NCBI RefSeq assembly: GCF_030762805.1
Contig: NZ_CP129113.1
Coordinates: 1,440,001-1,504,000, forward strand
DNA length: 64,000 nucleotides
Direction: 5' to 3'
Source of the DNA: Aciduricibacillus chroicocephali
GTDB lineage: Bacteria; Bacillota; Bacilli; Bacillales; Amphibacillaceae
The notes under the pieces are model-generated. The model saw only the letters and a list, made by a program, of their open reading frames with translations. It ran no database searches and had not been told where the DNA came from. The translations under genes and the position numbers were made by a program. This document shows, piece after piece, positions 27,087 through 37,497 of this stretch; position 1 is the stretch's first letter, and each line of letters opens with the position of its first letter.

Positions 27087-28011
27087 CCGACCCACCTCCC
27101 CAACTCCTAAGCGGATTGCCGTATGTATCCAAAACCGATTTAATTTTTCCTGGGACTGCATTTCGCTCAAGAAGAATAATGCGTTCAAAAACCCTATCTT
27201 CAATAAGGCTGCTGAGTACTGGTCTCTGCTTGAGCTCGTCCATGCTGCGTGCATGGACCGAAGTAATGAGCGTTACTCCTGCATTGGCAGCTTCTTTTAC
27301 AGCATTGGCGTCTTCCACTTTGCCAATTTCGTCCGCTATTATGATTTCCGGGGACATAGAGCGGATCATGAGTAGCATCCCTTCAGCTTTTGGAGCTGCA
27401 TCTAGGACATCGGTCCTCATACCGACATCATGTTGCGGACATCCATTCCATGAAGCTGCTATTTCTGATCTCTCATCAATAATGGCAAGCTTTCTTGCTC
27501 GCATCCCATCCGCTTCATTTGCCAACAAACGGGCAAGGTCACGGAGAATTGTCGTTTTCCCGGATTGAGGAGGCCCCGCAATCAATGTATGCCTGCAAGT
27601 ACCATCAGATGTCAAAATGTATGACAATATTTCTTGAGCAGCTCCAATTTTTTCCTTGGCTATTCGAATGTTGAAAAAATTTATATGCTTCAAAGATTGT
27701 ATGCAGCCTGATCGAACAGTAGCAGTGCCTGCAATGCCAACCCGATGGCCGCCTCGTATTGTGATATAACCTTGCTGCAGCTCTTCCTCCAACCTATACA
27801 AGGAGAATTCAGTCAATTGATTTAAAATATATGCACAATCGCCCGTATCAGAACGTTCATCCTGAAGCCATTCAAACGTATCATCAAAATACAATTCGAT
27901 CGGGTGACCAAGTCTTACCCTGATTTCCTGCAATTTGTTCCAACGTTCTCCAATCTGTCTAACTAGAATCGCTTTAACTGATTCTGGAAACAATCGCAAA
28001 ATTTCGTCCAT
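27028..28011 (-). CDS. spoIIIAA: Stage III sporulation protein AA (ATPase)
   Basis: Secretion-type ATPase of 327 residues that may power the channel. Walker A is GPPQSGKTT, Walker B-like IIADEIGKVED, plus IDERSEIAASWNG. The ATG at 28011 follows AGAGGG. About 20 residues longer than the B. subtilis protein: the C-terminus (WGGGSDVSLDRRN and on) overlaps spoIIIAB by 59 bases. Confidence 0.94.
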   Translation of the reverse strand: MDEILRLFPESVKAILVRQIGERWNKLQEIRVRLGHPIELYFDDTFEWLQDERSDTGDCAYILNQLTEFSLYRLEEELQQGYITIRGGHRVGIAGTATVRSGCIQSLKHINFFNIRIAKEKIGAAQEILSYILTSDGTCRHTLIAGPPQSGKTTILRDLARLLANEADGMRARKLAIIDERSEIAASWNGCPQHDVGMRTDVLDAAPKAEGMLLMIRSMSPEIIIADEIGKVEDANAVKEAANAGVTLITSVHARSMDELKQRPVLSSLIEDRVFERIILLERNAVPGKIKSVLDTYGNPLRSWGGGSDVSLDRRNLSCRSSDMGRF

Positions 28012-28043
28012 GTCTTGTCCCTCTCCATATCGTCGATTAATTA

Positions 28044-28071
28044 AATATATGAAAGATCGCATTCTATATGA
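28044..28071 (-). promoter_or_regulatory. Sigma-E promoter of the spoIIIA operon
   Basis: Minus strand: TCATATA (28065-28071), 13 bases, CATATATT (28044-28051). This matches the sigma-E pattern (kmATATW, N13-15, CATACAnT) and lies about 33 bases before the spoIIIAA ATG. It agrees with mother-cell expression known for the operon. Confidence 0.7.
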
Positions 28072-28072
28072 C

Positions 28073-28111
28073 AAAAATAGCGGCATTGCCCATGTGGGCA
28101 ATGCCGCTATT
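28073..28111 (-). terminator. Terminator of efp
   Basis: Two 17-base arms (AATAGCGGCATTGCCCA and its complement) with a 2-base loop, followed on the minus strand by a T run. It abuts the sigma-E promoter of spoIIIA. Confidence 0.93.
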
Positions 28112-28123
28112 AAGCGTAAACGA

Positions 28124-28681
28124 TTATGCTCGGGAAACATATTTGCCATCAGACGTGTTGATGACAAGCTTGTCCCCTTTGTTGATGAAGAATGGAACTT
28201 GTACAGTCAGTCCTGTTTCAACAGTAGCTGGCTTCGAACCACCGCTCGCTGTATCTCCTTTAATTCCAGGTTCTGTTTCGACCACTTCAAGTTCAACGTT
28301 ATTCGGAAGGTCGACACCAAGAATCTCATCATTGTATTGGATAATAGAAACTTCCATATTTTCTTTGATGAATTTCAATTCATATTCAATCTGGCTGCCT
28401 TGAAGTTCAATTTGCTCGTAAGATTCCATATCCATGAATGCATGAGCATCACCAGTTGCATACAAATATTGCATTTTGCGATGCTCAACATGAGCTTTAC
28501 CAACTTTTTCACCTGCACGGAATGTCTTTTCCTGAATGTTGCCGGACTTCAAGTTACGAAGCTTCGAGCGTACGAAAGCAGCTCCTTTTCCTGGCTTTAC
28601 ATGCTGGAATTCAATTACTTGCCAAACATCGTTATCCATTTCAATAGTTAGGCCTGTTTTAAACTCGTTTACTGAAATCAT
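28124..28681 (-). CDS. efp: Translation elongation factor P
   Basis: EF-P of 185 residues that rescues ribosomes at polyproline. Three beta-barrel domains; the loop that carries the modified lysine reads [17 protein letters not shown] with Lys at about residue 32. It ends with the domain III segment [21 protein letters not shown]-like pattern. Sits next to yqhT as in B. subtilis. Confidence 0.97.
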   Translation of the reverse strand: MISVNEFKTGLTIEMDNDVWQVIEFQHVKPGKGAAFVRSKLRNLKSGNIQEKTFRAGEKVGKAHVEHRKMQYLYATGDAHAFMDMESYEQIELQGSQIEYELKFIKENMEVSIIQYNDEILGVDLPNNVELEVVETEPGIKGDTASGGSKPATVETGLTVQVPFFINKGDKLVINTSDGKYVSRA

Positions 28682-28730
28682 TAAGTTGTCCCCCTAAGGT
28701 TGATCCGAGAGAACCAAGTCTCTGCTTATG

Positions 28731-28739
28731 ATTTTACCA
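28731..28739 (-). promoter_or_regulatory. Extended -10 promoter for efp
   Basis: Minus-strand TGGTAAAAT lies about 50 bases before the efp ATG, inside the yqhT-efp gap. The -35 is weak. Confidence 0.4.
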
Positions 28740-28744
28740 CACGT

Positions 28745-29806
28745 TTAGAGATGAATTAATTCTTTTTTCGACTTTGTGAGTCTTTCGTTGCCATTTTGTG
28801 TTATAAGAATGTCATCTTCTATACGACATCCACCCACTTCTGGCACATAAATACCAGGTTCCACTGTTACGACCATTCCAGGTACGAGTTTTGTTTCTGT
28901 ACGGTGAGAAAGTGATGGTTGTTCATGCACATCCATACCTAGACCGTGCCCCGTTGAATGGCCAAAATACTTGCCATACCCTGCATTGTTAATGACATCT
29001 CTTGTAAGGGCATCCGCTTCCTTACCAGTCATTCCCGGCTTGATCCCTTCAACTCCACGGAGTTGTGCTTCAAGAACAGTATGATAGATTTTGTCCAATT
29101 CATCACTGATTTCACCGACAGCAACTGTTCTCGTGATATCTGAACAATACCCCTCATATAGCGCACCAAAATCCAAAGTTACAAGTTCTCCAGATTTGAT
29201 TTCCTTATTAGATGCAACACCATGTGGCATAGCAGAGCGCCAACCAGAGGCTACGATAATATCAAAACTTGAAGAAGTCGCTCCTTGGCGACGCATGAAA
29301 AATTCGAGCTCATTGGCAATTTCAATCTCTCTCACACCAGGAGCAATTTTCGTTTGAATATATTCAAAGGCATCGTCAGCGATCTGAGCTGCCTTTTTCA
29401 TGATTGAAAGTTCCTCATCAGTCTTGATCAGACGGATTTCTTCAATAATTCCTCCAACAGGAATTAGCTCTGTTTCGAATACCTTTTTAAACGATTCATG
29501 TTCTCCAAATGTGACATGGAGTTTTTCAAAACCGAGATGCTTGATTCCTAGTTCCTTGATGAATTGGTTGATTTCTGCATTCATCGTGCCCTTCATTTCG
29601 ATAACCTTGAAGCCCTTTACTTGAGCTTCGGCCTGTTCTGTATAACGGAAATCGGTAATGAACAGCGCATCTTTTGCTGTAATGAGGACAGCACCAGCAG
29701 TTCCTGTGAATCCGGAGATATATCTGCGATTCACCGGACTTGTTATCAGCATGCCATCAACACCAGCATCTGCAAATCTCTCTCTCAACTTTTTCAATTT
29801 TTCCAT
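28745..29806 (-). CDS. yqhT: Xaa-Pro aminopeptidase-like M24 peptidase (YqhT)
   Basis: Metallopeptidase of 353 residues, creatinase/prolidase fold. Metal ligands lie in TLDFGALYEGYCSDITRTV (two Asp), GHSTGHGLGMDVHE (His) and VTVEPGIYVPEVGGCRIEDD (two Glu). The ATG at 29806 has GGGAGAG 8 bases upstream; a GTG 9 bases earlier is too close to it. It shares the operon position with aroQ. Confidence 0.93.
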   Translation of the reverse strand: MEKLKKLRERFADAGVDGMLITSPVNRRYISGFTGTAGAVLITAKDALFITDFRYTEQAEAQVKGFKVIEMKGTMNAEINQFIKELGIKHLGFEKLHVTFGEHESFKKVFETELIPVGGIIEEIRLIKTDEELSIMKKAAQIADDAFEYIQTKIAPGVREIEIANELEFFMRRQGATSSSFDIIVASGWRSAMPHGVASNKEIKSGELVTLDFGALYEGYCSDITRTVAVGEISDELDKIYHTVLEAQLRGVEGIKPGMTGKEADALTRDVINNAGYGKYFGHSTGHGLGMDVHEQPSLSHRTETKLVPGMVVTVEPGIYVPEVGGCRIEDDILITQNGNERLTKSKKELIHL

Positions 29807-29830
29807 ATAATCCACTCTCCCATGCTGCTT

Positions 29831-30262
29831 CTAAAAATTATTTATGAATGCACTGGCCGCAAGCATATATCCTTGCTTTCCTAGACCAACGATTTGACCG
29901 TGACATGCAGGTGCAGTCATTGAAACATGGCGGAAAGATTCCCGCTTATGGACATTGGAAATATGCACCTCAATAACTGGTGTTCCAATCGCCTCAATCG
30001 CATCATGCAAAGCGATGCTCGTATGTGTATAAGCAGCCGGGTTGAAGATGATTCCGGCATACTCTCCGTCTGCCGCATGCAGTCTGTCAACAAGATCTCC
30101 TTCATGATTGGACTGAAAAGCATCAAGATGATACCCTGACTTTTCAACAAAACTAGCCAAATCTCTTTCCAGTTCTTCCAATGTAAAAGACCCATATATA
30201 TTTTTGTCACGTTTGCCGAGCATATTAATATTCGGTCCGTTCAGAAGCAGTAATTTCTTCAT
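29831..30262 (-). CDS. aroQ: 3-dehydroquinate dehydratase, type II
   Basis: Shikimate-pathway enzyme of 143 residues. LLLNGPNINMLGKRD at the N-terminus, the active-site Tyr nearby, IIFNPAAYTHTSIALHDAI and PVIEVHISNVHKRESFRH are family signatures. B. subtilis YqhS is the equivalent. Confidence 0.95.
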   Translation of the reverse strand: MKKLLLLNGPNINMLGKRDKNIYGSFTLEELERDLASFVEKSGYHLDAFQSNHEGDLVDRLHAADGEYAGIIFNPAAYTHTSIALHDAIEAIGTPVIEVHISNVHKRESFRHVSMTAPACHGQIVGLGKQGYMLAASAFINNF

Positions 30263-30322
30263 TTATCTCATCCTCACCCACGAATTAGACGCTATATAGT
30301 GTATCATATCATACAATGAAGT

Positions 30323-30814
30323 TTACATTCTTCTGCTCGTCCGACTATTGGTGACTGTATCCTCATAATCATATGAAATGGAGAATCCAACAAACACACC
30401 GAAAAGAATATATAGGCATGCTGAAGTGACAAGTGTCTCTTTTGTCAAGGCTCCAAAATGAGGGAGACTGCGAATTACAGGAAGGGCGATAATGAAGACC
30501 ACTGCCCAGATCAAAAGACCATAAATCGTTCCGATCCACATACTAGATAGCTTTCTGAACAATACGAAATAAACGAGTGCAACGAATATGGATAGAATGC
30601 CGGCCAAGAAAATTGCAAGTAACCCACCCTGCCACCTGCTCGCCCACCCTGTTTTTAGCCAAGGATTTACGAGTATGGCCCGCGGAGCAAATTGCATAAA
30701 TTTGAAATAAGCTAGAACCGTACCAATCATCGTCCAGAGGATTCCACCGATAAATCCGGTCAGTATAGACCTTTTGCAGACACTTAATGCTGTTTCATTA
30801 TTTTGACTGTTCAT
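30323..30814 (-). CDS. yqhR: Conserved membrane protein YqhR
   Basis: Membrane protein of 163 residues with four predicted helices (about 17-37, 65-87, 93-112 and 128-147). The VNPWLKTGWASRWQGGLL segment is characteristic of YqhR. Function unknown. Position next to aroQ/yqhT is conserved. Confidence 0.85.
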   Translation of the reverse strand: MNSQNNETALSVCKRSILTGFIGGILWTMIGTVLAYFKFMQFAPRAILVNPWLKTGWASRWQGGLLAIFLAGILSIFVALVYFVLFRKLSSMWIGTIYGLLIWAVVFIIALPVIRSLPHFGALTKETLVTSACLYILFGVFVGFSISYDYEDTVTNSRTSRRM

Positions 30815-31058
30815 TTACAACACCTCAGTACTTATTATGCCTGTTCAGTTTATACTGATACGTTGAATTTATTGCTGGAATCGAATATTCAAGCTAAGAT
30901 TTGGAAATGAATAATTGTAGAGGCTAAACTTAAGTAAAAATAGATTGACCATTTCCATTTAAGTTTTTTAGAAATGGTGGATGAAATTTTCAGGATAAGT
31001 GGTATACAATAACTATAAGAAAAGATTGTTCCGCCACCCTGCGAAAGGAGGAAATGTC

Positions 31059-31439
31059 ATGCGTAATAAAGGTGTAACGATATTCGTCTATGCTTTGATA
31101 TTCCTTGCACTGTTCGGCTTGGGCTATAAATTGTCAGCTGATCCGTCCGGACTTGTGAAAAACCTGCTGTACGCTCTCCTGTTTGGTGCGCTTATATCAG
31201 CAGCATTCTACTTCCTGTTTTATAAGAAACGCCAGACAGCCCCTTCCTCAGATATGAAGAAATACAAACAGGCTGTCAAACAGTCACAGCAAAAATACAA
31301 GAAACAGACCCCTTCTGTTACAAACTCCGCAAAAGCGAAAAAAGTTTCACAAATTAAAAAAACACACAAAAAAAGACCTTCACATCTGCGGGTGATTGAA
31401 GGCCAAAAAACAGAAAAGAAAAACAGAGCTCTCTTTTGA
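31059..31439 (+). CDS. yqhP: SA1362/YqhP family membrane protein
   Basis: Protein of 126 residues with two N-terminal membrane helices (about 6-24 and 34-52) and a long, very basic tail (KKYKQAVKQSQQKYKKQ...KKTHKKRPSHLR). ATG 31059 has AAGGAGG upstream. The 244 bases before it hold no gene. Function unknown; the basic tail suggests binding to nucleic acid or the membrane surface, which is inference. Confidence 0.82.
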   Translation: MRNKGVTIFVYALIFLALFGLGYKLSADPSGLVKNLLYALLFGALISAAFYFLFYKKRQTAPSSDMKKYKQAVKQSQQKYKKQTPSVTNSAKAKKVSQIKKTHKKRPSHLRVIEGQKTEKKNRALF

Positions 31440-31456
31440 CAGCTCTGAGGTCCTCA

Positions 31457-32347
31457 TCAATTCGGCCAGCCAGCGAAAAAACTCGTTGCTGCATTCCTGC
31501 CGCTCTGGATGAGGTCTTTTTTTGTTTCTTCGCAAATGTTCAAATCCATGGTTGATGCTTTTTTTACTGCTACTTCCATAATATCAGGATGTCCGGAAGT
31601 TGAAATATATCGAGAGTCATGTGCTGTTTTCATTGTAGAAATCATTGCCTCACACATTTCATATGCATTGTCGATTTTCTTCTTTTTAAGTGAACTGCTA
31701 GGTACAGATAGCCTGATGCCAAGAACAGGTCGTTTCTTCATAACCTTACGTTTTCCTAAGAGCCAAAGAGGAAAATTGCTTAACATACCGCCATCAACAA
31801 GCTGACTTTTCAGGCCAGTATTGCTAATTAATGTTGCTGGCATGAAGAAAAATGGGAACCCGGCACTCATGCGAACAGCTTTCGCAATTGGAAAGGAGTT
31901 CGGATCGAGTCCATAGACCTTTTCCAGATCGTCCGGGAAAACAACCAATCTCCCAAGCGTCAAATCACTCGCCACTACTTTAAGCGCACCATCCGGCAAA
32001 TCTCCAAAGAAACGAATTCCTTTCCGGGCAAGACATGTTTCAAGCCAATATTCAAAATTATTTCCTTTATAAATCCCCTTCTTAAAAAATAAAATGCCCC
32101 ACTTGCTGAAAGGAATGAAATGCATTAACTTTGGACTATCTAGAAAACAGGTTAAATCCAGCTCATCCAGCAGTGTTTCAATTTCCTTCGCTGTGTATCC
32201 AGCAATCAGGAATGAAGCAATGATTGCACCAGCAGATGTCCCAGCTGCCCGTTTAATGGAAAGTCCCTTCTTTTCCATTTCAGCCAAAACTCCGATATAA
32301 GCAAAGGCTTTTACACCGCCACCTGAAAAAACAACATCAATTTGCAC
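31457..32347 (-). CDS. yqhO: Patatin-like phospholipase YqhO
   Basis: Patatin family protein of 296 residues. Oxyanion loop FSGGGVKAFAYIG at about 6-18, nucleophile in AGTSAGAI, catalytic Asp in LVDGGMLSNFP. The GTG at 32347 has AAGGAG 7 bases upstream; the ATG two codons earlier is too close. Substrate unknown, lipid acyl hydrolase activity is expected. Confidence 0.9.
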   Translation of the reverse strand: MQIDVVFSGGGVKAFAYIGVLAEMEKKGLSIKRAAGTSAGAIIASFLIAGYTAKEIETLLDELDLTCFLDSPKLMHFIPFSKWGILFFKKGIYKGNNFEYWLETCLARKGIRFFGDLPDGALKVVASDLTLGRLVVFPDDLEKVYGLDPNSFPIAKAVRMSAGFPFFFMPATLISNTGLKSQLVDGGMLSNFPLWLLGKRKVMKKRPVLGIRLSVPSSSLKKKKIDNAYEMCEAMISTMKTAHDSRYISTSGHPDIMEVAVKKASTMDLNICEETKKDLIQSGRNAATSFFAGWPN

Positions 32348-32443
32348 ATACATGCTCCTTTGATAAAATGATTTCACATTAAATCGTAAGCCCGCAGGAA
32401 GCATAATATGACTAGAATACAAAAAGGCATAATCCATATTGGA

Positions 32444-32875
32444 CTATGCCTGAACATCTGTCGTTTGATCAAGATGTGTATCTCGCAATTCCTGAAGACG
32501 TTGTTCGTCCTCTTTAAAATACTTTACCAGTTCTGCAATCCGGTCTATGGAGTTCCAGCTCAAATGGTGCTCAATTCCCTCTACATCATCATAAATCTGA
32601 GATTCTTCCACTCCAATGATTTCAAGAAATTGTTCCAGTAAATCATGTCTGAATACAAGACGTTCACCAATTTGTTTACCCTTTGAAGTTAACACAAACC
32701 CGCGATACTTTTCATAGTTCAAATAATCATCTTTATCTAGCTTCTGAACCATTTTTGTCACAGATGAAGGGTGTACTGAAAGCGCTTCCGCCAGATCAGA
32801 AACACGCGCGTATCCTTTTGTCTCAATTAAATTGTAAATCTGTTCAATATAATCTTCCATACTCGGTGTCGGCAA
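32444..32875 (-). CDS. mntR: Manganese transport regulator MntR
   Basis: DtxR-family repressor of Mn uptake genes, 143 residues. All Mn ligands known for B. subtilis MntR are present at the same numbers: D8, E11, H77, E99, E102 and H103. Helix-turn-helix [22 protein letters not shown]. The TTG at 32875 has GGGGAG upstream and gives the B. subtilis length; the longer frame has no support. Confidence 0.95.
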   Translation of the reverse strand: MPTPSMEDYIEQIYNLIETKGYARVSDLAEALSVHPSSVTKMVQKLDKDDYLNYEKYRGFVLTSKGKQIGERLVFRHDLLEQFLEIIGVEESQIYDDVEGIEHHLSWNSIDRIAELVKYFKEDEQRLQELRDTHLDQTTDVQA

Positions 32876-33004
32876 AAGATCTCCCCATTTCACGAATAAT
32901 TTTTGACCACCCGCAATATTGTTGTATACCAAGGATACCGCAATATTGAAAACGTTACAAGCGAAGTGTCGTAGCATGAGAACCTAAGTTTCAGAAGAAT
33001 CATT

Positions 33005-33032
33005 TTGCAAAACAGGACACTTCCCCTATAAT
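33005..33032 (+). promoter_or_regulatory. Sigma-A promoter of yqhL
   Basis: TTGCAA, 16 bases, TATAAT, ending 40 bases before the yqhL ATG. Confidence 0.65.
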
Positions 33033-33072
33033 AGAGACGTGATATTAGTTAATAGAGACGGAGGAATTGCAA

Positions 33073-33450
33073 ATGAACGGCAATTGGTGGGCAATACTTG
33101 CCATACTGGTGGTTCTGATCGCCTACACCATTTTTAGAACGATTCGCCAAAGCAGATACTTGAAGGTATTGGATGAAGAAGAATTCCGTAAAGGTTATCG
33201 CAAAGCACAGTTGATTGACGTGCGTGAGCCTCAGGAATTTAAAAACGGACATATACTTGGTGCACGGAATATTCCTGCTACACAGCTTAAACAGCGCTTA
33301 GTGGAAATCCGCCCGGACAAGCCCGTTTACCTTTATTGCCAAGGTGGTACGCGTTCTGCTAAAGCAGCTGATCTGCTGCATAAAAAAGGCTATAAGCATA
33401 TCTATCAGCTTAAAGGCGGCTTCAAAAAATGGACTGGTAAAGTAAAATAA
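33073..33450 (+). CDS. yqhL: Membrane-anchored rhodanese-like protein YqhL
   Basis: Protein of 125 residues: N-terminal membrane helix (about 5-22) and a cytoplasmic rhodanese domain with LIDVREPQEFKNGHILGARNIP and the active loop YCQGGTRS (Cys). The ATG at 33073 has GGAGG 8 bases upstream. Single-gene unit between promoter and terminator. Confidence 0.92.
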   Translation: MNGNWWAILAILVVLIAYTIFRTIRQSRYLKVLDEEEFRKGYRKAQLIDVREPQEFKNGHILGARNIPATQLKQRLVEIRPDKPVYLYCQGGTRSAKAADLLHKKGYKHIYQLKGGFKKWTGKVK

Positions 33451-33455
33451 TAAAA

Positions 33456-33487
33456 AAGCTCCGGTAATCAATTACCGGAGCTTTTTT
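33456..33487. terminator. Bidirectional terminator between yqhL and gcvPB
   Basis: AAAAGCTCCGGTAAT, two bases, ATTACCGGAGCTTTT, flanked by A and T runs, serving both convergent genes. Confidence 0.93.
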
Positions 33488-33493
33488 ATATGA

Positions 33494-34954
33494 TTATTTC
33501 TTGATGTAGCGCAATACCGGTTTTCTTGCAGCTGTTGTTTCGTCAAGACGCTTCAATACAGTTGTATGAGGAGCTTCTTGAACGATTTCCGGATTGTTTT
33601 TCGCTTCATCAGCAATCTGGATCATCGTATCGATGAACTCATCGAGTGTTTCTTTAGACTCAGTTTCAGTCGGCTCAATCATGATTGCTTCCTCAACGTT
33701 AAGTGGGAAGTAAACAGTTGGCGGATGGAAGCCAAAGTCAAGCAGACGCTTTGCGATATCCATAGTACGCACGCCGAGCTTCTTCTGAGAACGTCCAGAG
33801 AGAACAAACTCATGCTTGCAATGCTGTGTGTATGGAAGATCGTAATGATCCTGCAATTTCGCCTTCATGTAGTTGGCGTTGAGTACTGCATACTCACTTA
33901 CTTTCTTCAAGCCGACAGGACCCATTGTGCGGATGTAAGTATACGCACGCAAGTTAATGCCGAAGTTACCGTAGTAAGGCTTGATACGACCAATTGACTG
34001 TGGACGGTCATATTCAAACACATACTCTTCATCCTTCTTCATCAATACTGGTTTTGGAAGGAATGGAGCAAGCTCTTCAGATACACCTACAGGACCTGAT
34101 CCAGGACCACCACCACCGTGTGGGCCAGTGAATGTTTTGTGTAGGTTCAAGTGAACAGCATCAAAGCCCATGTCGCCAGGACGTGCATAACCCATGATTG
34201 CGTTCAAGTTAGCACCATCATAGTAAAGCTTACCACCGGCACCGTGAACAATTTCAGCAATTTCAAGAATTTCAGTTTCGAAAAGACCAAGTGTATTAGG
34301 GTTAGTCAGCATAAGTACTGCTGTGTCATCACCTACAACACTCTTCAAGTCTTCAATGTCAACAAGACCGTTCTCGTTTGTCTTTACACTGATTACATCA
34401 AATCCTGCAAGTGTAGCAGAGGCAGGGTTTGTACCATGTGCAGAGTCAGGAACGATAACTTTGTCACGCTTCTGATCGCCATTAGCATGGTGGAAAGCAC
34501 GGATCATAAGCAAAGCTGTCCATTCACCTTGTGCTCCAGCAGCAGACTGAAGAGAAACGTCATACATTCCAGTGATCTCACGAAGAGAAGCCTGCAAATC
34601 ATAAAGCATCTCCATTGCACCCTGAACCTGATTTGGCTCCTGGTATGGGTGAACATGGCTGAAGCCAGGCATTCTGGCTACATCTTCATTGATTTTCGGG
34701 TTGTACTTCATAGTACAAGAACCAAGTGGATAGAATCCTGAGTCTACACCGTAGTTACGGTTAGATAGACCTGTATAGTGACGCATTACTTCCAATTCAC
34801 TTACTTCTGGAAGCTCAGCAGGTGCCTTACGGACAAATGTATCGCCAAGTTCAGCGTTTAGATCAGTTTCAGGAACATCCAGAGCAGGCAAGTTGTAACT
34901 AGTTCTGCCATCTCTGCTGCGTTCGAAAATTAGTGGAAATTCCTTATTAGCCAT
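33494..34954 (-). CDS. gcvPB: Glycine dehydrogenase (decarboxylating) subunit 2
   Basis: PLP-dependent P-protein half of 486 residues. The PLP lysine lies in [27 protein letters not shown] and [10 protein letters not shown] are family motifs. Overlaps gcvPA by 8 bases. Together they decarboxylate glycine onto the GcvH lipoyl arm; gcvH is not in this window. Confidence 0.97.
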   Translation of the reverse strand: MANKEFPLIFERSRDGRTSYNLPALDVPETDLNAELGDTFVRKAPAELPEVSELEVMRHYTGLSNRNYGVDSGFYPLGSCTMKYNPKINEDVARMPGFSHVHPYQEPNQVQGAMEMLYDLQASLREITGMYDVSLQSAAGAQGEWTALLMIRAFHHANGDQKRDKVIVPDSAHGTNPASATLAGFDVISVKTNENGLVDIEDLKSVVGDDTAVLMLTNPNTLGLFETEILEIAEIVHGAGGKLYYDGANLNAIMGYARPGDMGFDAVHLNLHKTFTGPHGGGGPGSGPVGVSEELAPFLPKPVLMKKDEEYVFEYDRPQSIGRIKPYYGNFGINLRAYTYIRTMGPVGLKKVSEYAVLNANYMKAKLQDHYDLPYTQHCKHEFVLSGRSQKKLGVRTMDIAKRLLDFGFHPPTVYFPLNVEEAIMIEPTETESKETLDEFIDTMIQIADEAKNNPEIVQEAPHTTVLKRLDETTAARKPVLRYIKK

Positions 34955-36296
34955 TGATATCCCCCAATTCTTTTACAAAAGCATCAATTTGGTCTTTTGT
35001 GCGGATTTCAGTTACGGCAACGAGCATGTGATTCTTGAGTTCAGGGTAATAGAATCCAAGATCATAACCGCCGATGATGCCTTTTTCAATCAATTGGTCG
35101 TTCACTTCAGAAACAGGCTTATTCAATTCGATTACGAATTCATTGAAGAATGAACCTTCATAAGTGACTTTAATGCCTGCTTTTGCAATCTGGTCTTTTG
35201 CATAGCGGGCTTTCTGCATGTTCAACTTAGCCATGTCGATAACACCATTCTTACCAAGCGAGCTCATTGCCACAGAGCTGGCAAGTGCGTTCAATGCCTG
35301 GTTTGAACAGATGTTTGACGTTGCTTTGTCGCGACGGATGTGCTGTTCACGTGCCTGAAGAGTCAATACGTAACCGCGTACGCCCTCTTCATCAACAGTT
35401 TCACCAACAAGGCGACCTGGAACTTTACGCATCAATTTTTCAGTTGTAGCGAAATATCCACAGTGCGGTCCACCGAACTGAGCCGGGATACCAAATACTT
35501 GTGCGTCACCTACTACGATATCAGCACCAAATTCGCTTGGTGGTGTCATATAACCAAGTGCAAGCGGGTTGCTTGATACGAGGAACATAGCTTTCTTCTG
35601 TGTGTCAATCAATTCCTTGATCTTGTCCATCGGCTCAATTTGACCGAAGAAGTTCGGATACTGGATGACTACGCTTGCTGTGTTCTCATCGAGTTCTTTT
35701 GCAAGCTGCTCAAGATCTGTCACACCATCTTTATGATCAATTTCAACGATTTCAAGTCCAGGACCAGTTACATAAGAATGAATAACCGCTCTTGATTCTG
35801 GATGAACCGCTTTAGAAACGATAACTTTCTTCTTCTTAGTGTGAGCAGCGCTCAAGTTAACGGCTTCAGCAAGTGAAGTACCGCCATCATACATAGAAGA
35901 GTTGGCAACAGGCATGCCTGTAAGTTCACAGATCATTGTCTGGAATTCGAAAATAGCCTGCAATTCACCCTGAGAGATTTCAGGCTGATAAGGTGTGTAA
36001 GCTGTGTAGAACTCAGAACGTGAAATGACATGATCAACTACAGACGGAATGAAGTGATCGTATACGCCCGCTCCAAGGAATGAAGTGTTGTCAATTGAGT
36101 TCTTGTTCTTTGCAGCCATAGCAGCAAGTTCATTTTTCAATTCAAATTCGCTTGTCGGTTTCTTAAGATCCAACTCACGATCGAAGCGTACTTTTTTCGG
36201 AATGTCCGAGAATAGTTCTTCTGTTGATTCGACACCAATAGTCTTCAGCATTTCTGCTTTGTCGCCATCAGTCATTGGCAGATATCTAAACTCCAT
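34947..36296 (-). CDS. gcvPA: Glycine dehydrogenase (decarboxylating) subunit 1
   Basis: N-terminal half of the P-protein, 449 residues, begins [17 protein letters not shown]. Family segments [31 protein letters not shown] and [20 protein letters not shown]. The ATG at 36296 has AGGAGG 7 bases upstream; the ATG directly before it is an alternative. Confidence 0.96.
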   Translation of the reverse strand: MEFRYLPMTDGDKAEMLKTIGVESTEELFSDIPKKVRFDRELDLKKPTSEFELKNELAAMAAKNKNSIDNTSFLGAGVYDHFIPSVVDHVISRSEFYTAYTPYQPEISQGELQAIFEFQTMICELTGMPVANSSMYDGGTSLAEAVNLSAAHTKKKKVIVSKAVHPESRAVIHSYVTGPGLEIVEIDHKDGVTDLEQLAKELDENTASVVIQYPNFFGQIEPMDKIKELIDTQKKAMFLVSSNPLALGYMTPPSEFGADIVVGDAQVFGIPAQFGGPHCGYFATTEKLMRKVPGRLVGETVDEEGVRGYVLTLQAREQHIRRDKATSNICSNQALNALASSVAMSSLGKNGVIDMAKLNMQKARYAKDQIAKAGIKVTYEGSFFNEFVIELNKPVSEVNDQLIEKGIIGGYDLGFYYPELKNHMLVAVTEIRTKDQIDAFVKELGDING

Positions 36297-36312
36297 CATT
36301 AACCCTCCTGTT

Positions 36313-37422
36313 TTATCGCTTATAAAACGGTGTTTTTGCCACAACGGCTTTCAATTTTTTCTTGCGGACCTGGATTTCTACTTCCTGGCCGATTTGGGCA
36401 TACTCAGTTTTAATAAGAACGTTTCCGATGTTCTTGCCAAGAGTTGGTGATTGTGTTCCTGTAGTTACGAAACCGATCTCCTCATCACCGACAAAAACAG
36501 GGTAGTCTGTTCTCGGAATGCCTTTATCGATCATTTCAATACCGACTAGCTTGCGTGCTGTGCCGTTTTCGACTTGATCTTTAAGAACTTCTTTACCGTT
36601 GAAATCACTGTCCTTGTCCACTTTAACAGCAAACTTCAGGCCAGCTTCAATTGGTGTGATGTCCTTTGAAAGCTCTTGTCCGTAAAGTGGAAGTCCCGCT
36701 TCAAAACGCAATGAGTCACGAGCTCCAAGTCCGACTGGTAGAACGCCTTTATCTTTGCCAGCTTCAAGAATCGCTTTCCAAAGATCGCGTCCGCCTGCTG
36801 CTGGAAGATATACTTCAAAGCCATCTTCCCCTGTGTAACCTGTACGGGAAACAATTGCCGGCTGCTCAATGCCTTTGAATTTAACGTTTTCTTTAAAGCC
36901 GAAGAACTTGATTTCGCTAAGATCTTCATCTGTCATTGTTTGCAAAACTTCTTCTGCAATTGGGCCTTGCAAAGCAAGCTGTACCCATTCAGCAGATACG
37001 TTCTTCAACTCAAGCTCTTCTGCAGAATAGTCATTGTTCTCAACAAGCCAATCAAAGTCTTTATCTGTATTGCCGGCATTGATTACTAGCAAGTAGTCTT
37101 CATCTGCAAGCTTGTAGATTAGAAGATCATCGACAGTACCGCCATCTTTGTAGCAGAAGAATGTGTAGTGGGCACGCCCGGGCTTCAGTTTGGAAACATC
37201 ATTTGTTGTTACCTTCTGAAGGAACTCTTCGCTCTTTGGTCCTTTTACTGTCACTTCGCCCATGTGGGAAACATCAAACAGACCAGCTTTTGTTCTAGTA
37301 GCTTCATGTTCTTGCTTGATTCCTGTAAATTGAACAGGCATTTCCCAGCCGCCGAAATCGACAACTTTCGCACCAAGAAGCTCGTACTCCGGAAACAGTG
37401 GAGTTCTTTTCAGTTCACTCAT
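36313..37422 (-). CDS. gcvT: Glycine cleavage T-protein (aminomethyltransferase)
   Basis: Folate-dependent enzyme of 369 residues releasing ammonia and methylene-THF from the aminomethyl-lipoyl arm. [38 protein letters not shown] and [17 protein letters not shown] are signature segments. First gene after the riboswitch. Confidence 0.97.
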   Translation of the reverse strand: MSELKRTPLFPEYELLGAKVVDFGGWEMPVQFTGIKQEHEATRTKAGLFDVSHMGEVTVKGPKSEEFLQKVTTNDVSKLKPGRAHYTFFCYKDGGTVDDLLIYKLADEDYLLVINAGNTDKDFDWLVENNDYSAEELELKNVSAEWVQLALQGPIAEEVLQTMTDEDLSEIKFFGFKENVKFKGIEQPAIVSRTGYTGEDGFEVYLPAAGGRDLWKAILEAGKDKGVLPVGLGARDSLRFEAGLPLYGQELSKDITPIEAGLKFAVKVDKDSDFNGKEVLKDQVENGTARKLVGIEMIDKGIPRTDYPVFVGDEEIGFVTTGTQSPTLGKNIGNVLIKTEYAQIGQEVEIQVRKKKLKAVVAKTPFYKR

Positions 37423-37457
37423 TATCCATCCACTCCTTATTTAATTTAAAATTAAGC

Positions 37458-37497
37458 AAAAAAATAGAAATTTTCAACGACCAAGCCGGAAATTTCT
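37458..37497 (-). terminator. Riboswitch expression-platform terminator
   Basis: Minus-strand AGAAATTT and AAATTTCT arms around a 16-base loop, then seven T. The 5' arm overlaps the end of aptamer 2, as needed for ligand-dependent readthrough. Confidence 0.75.
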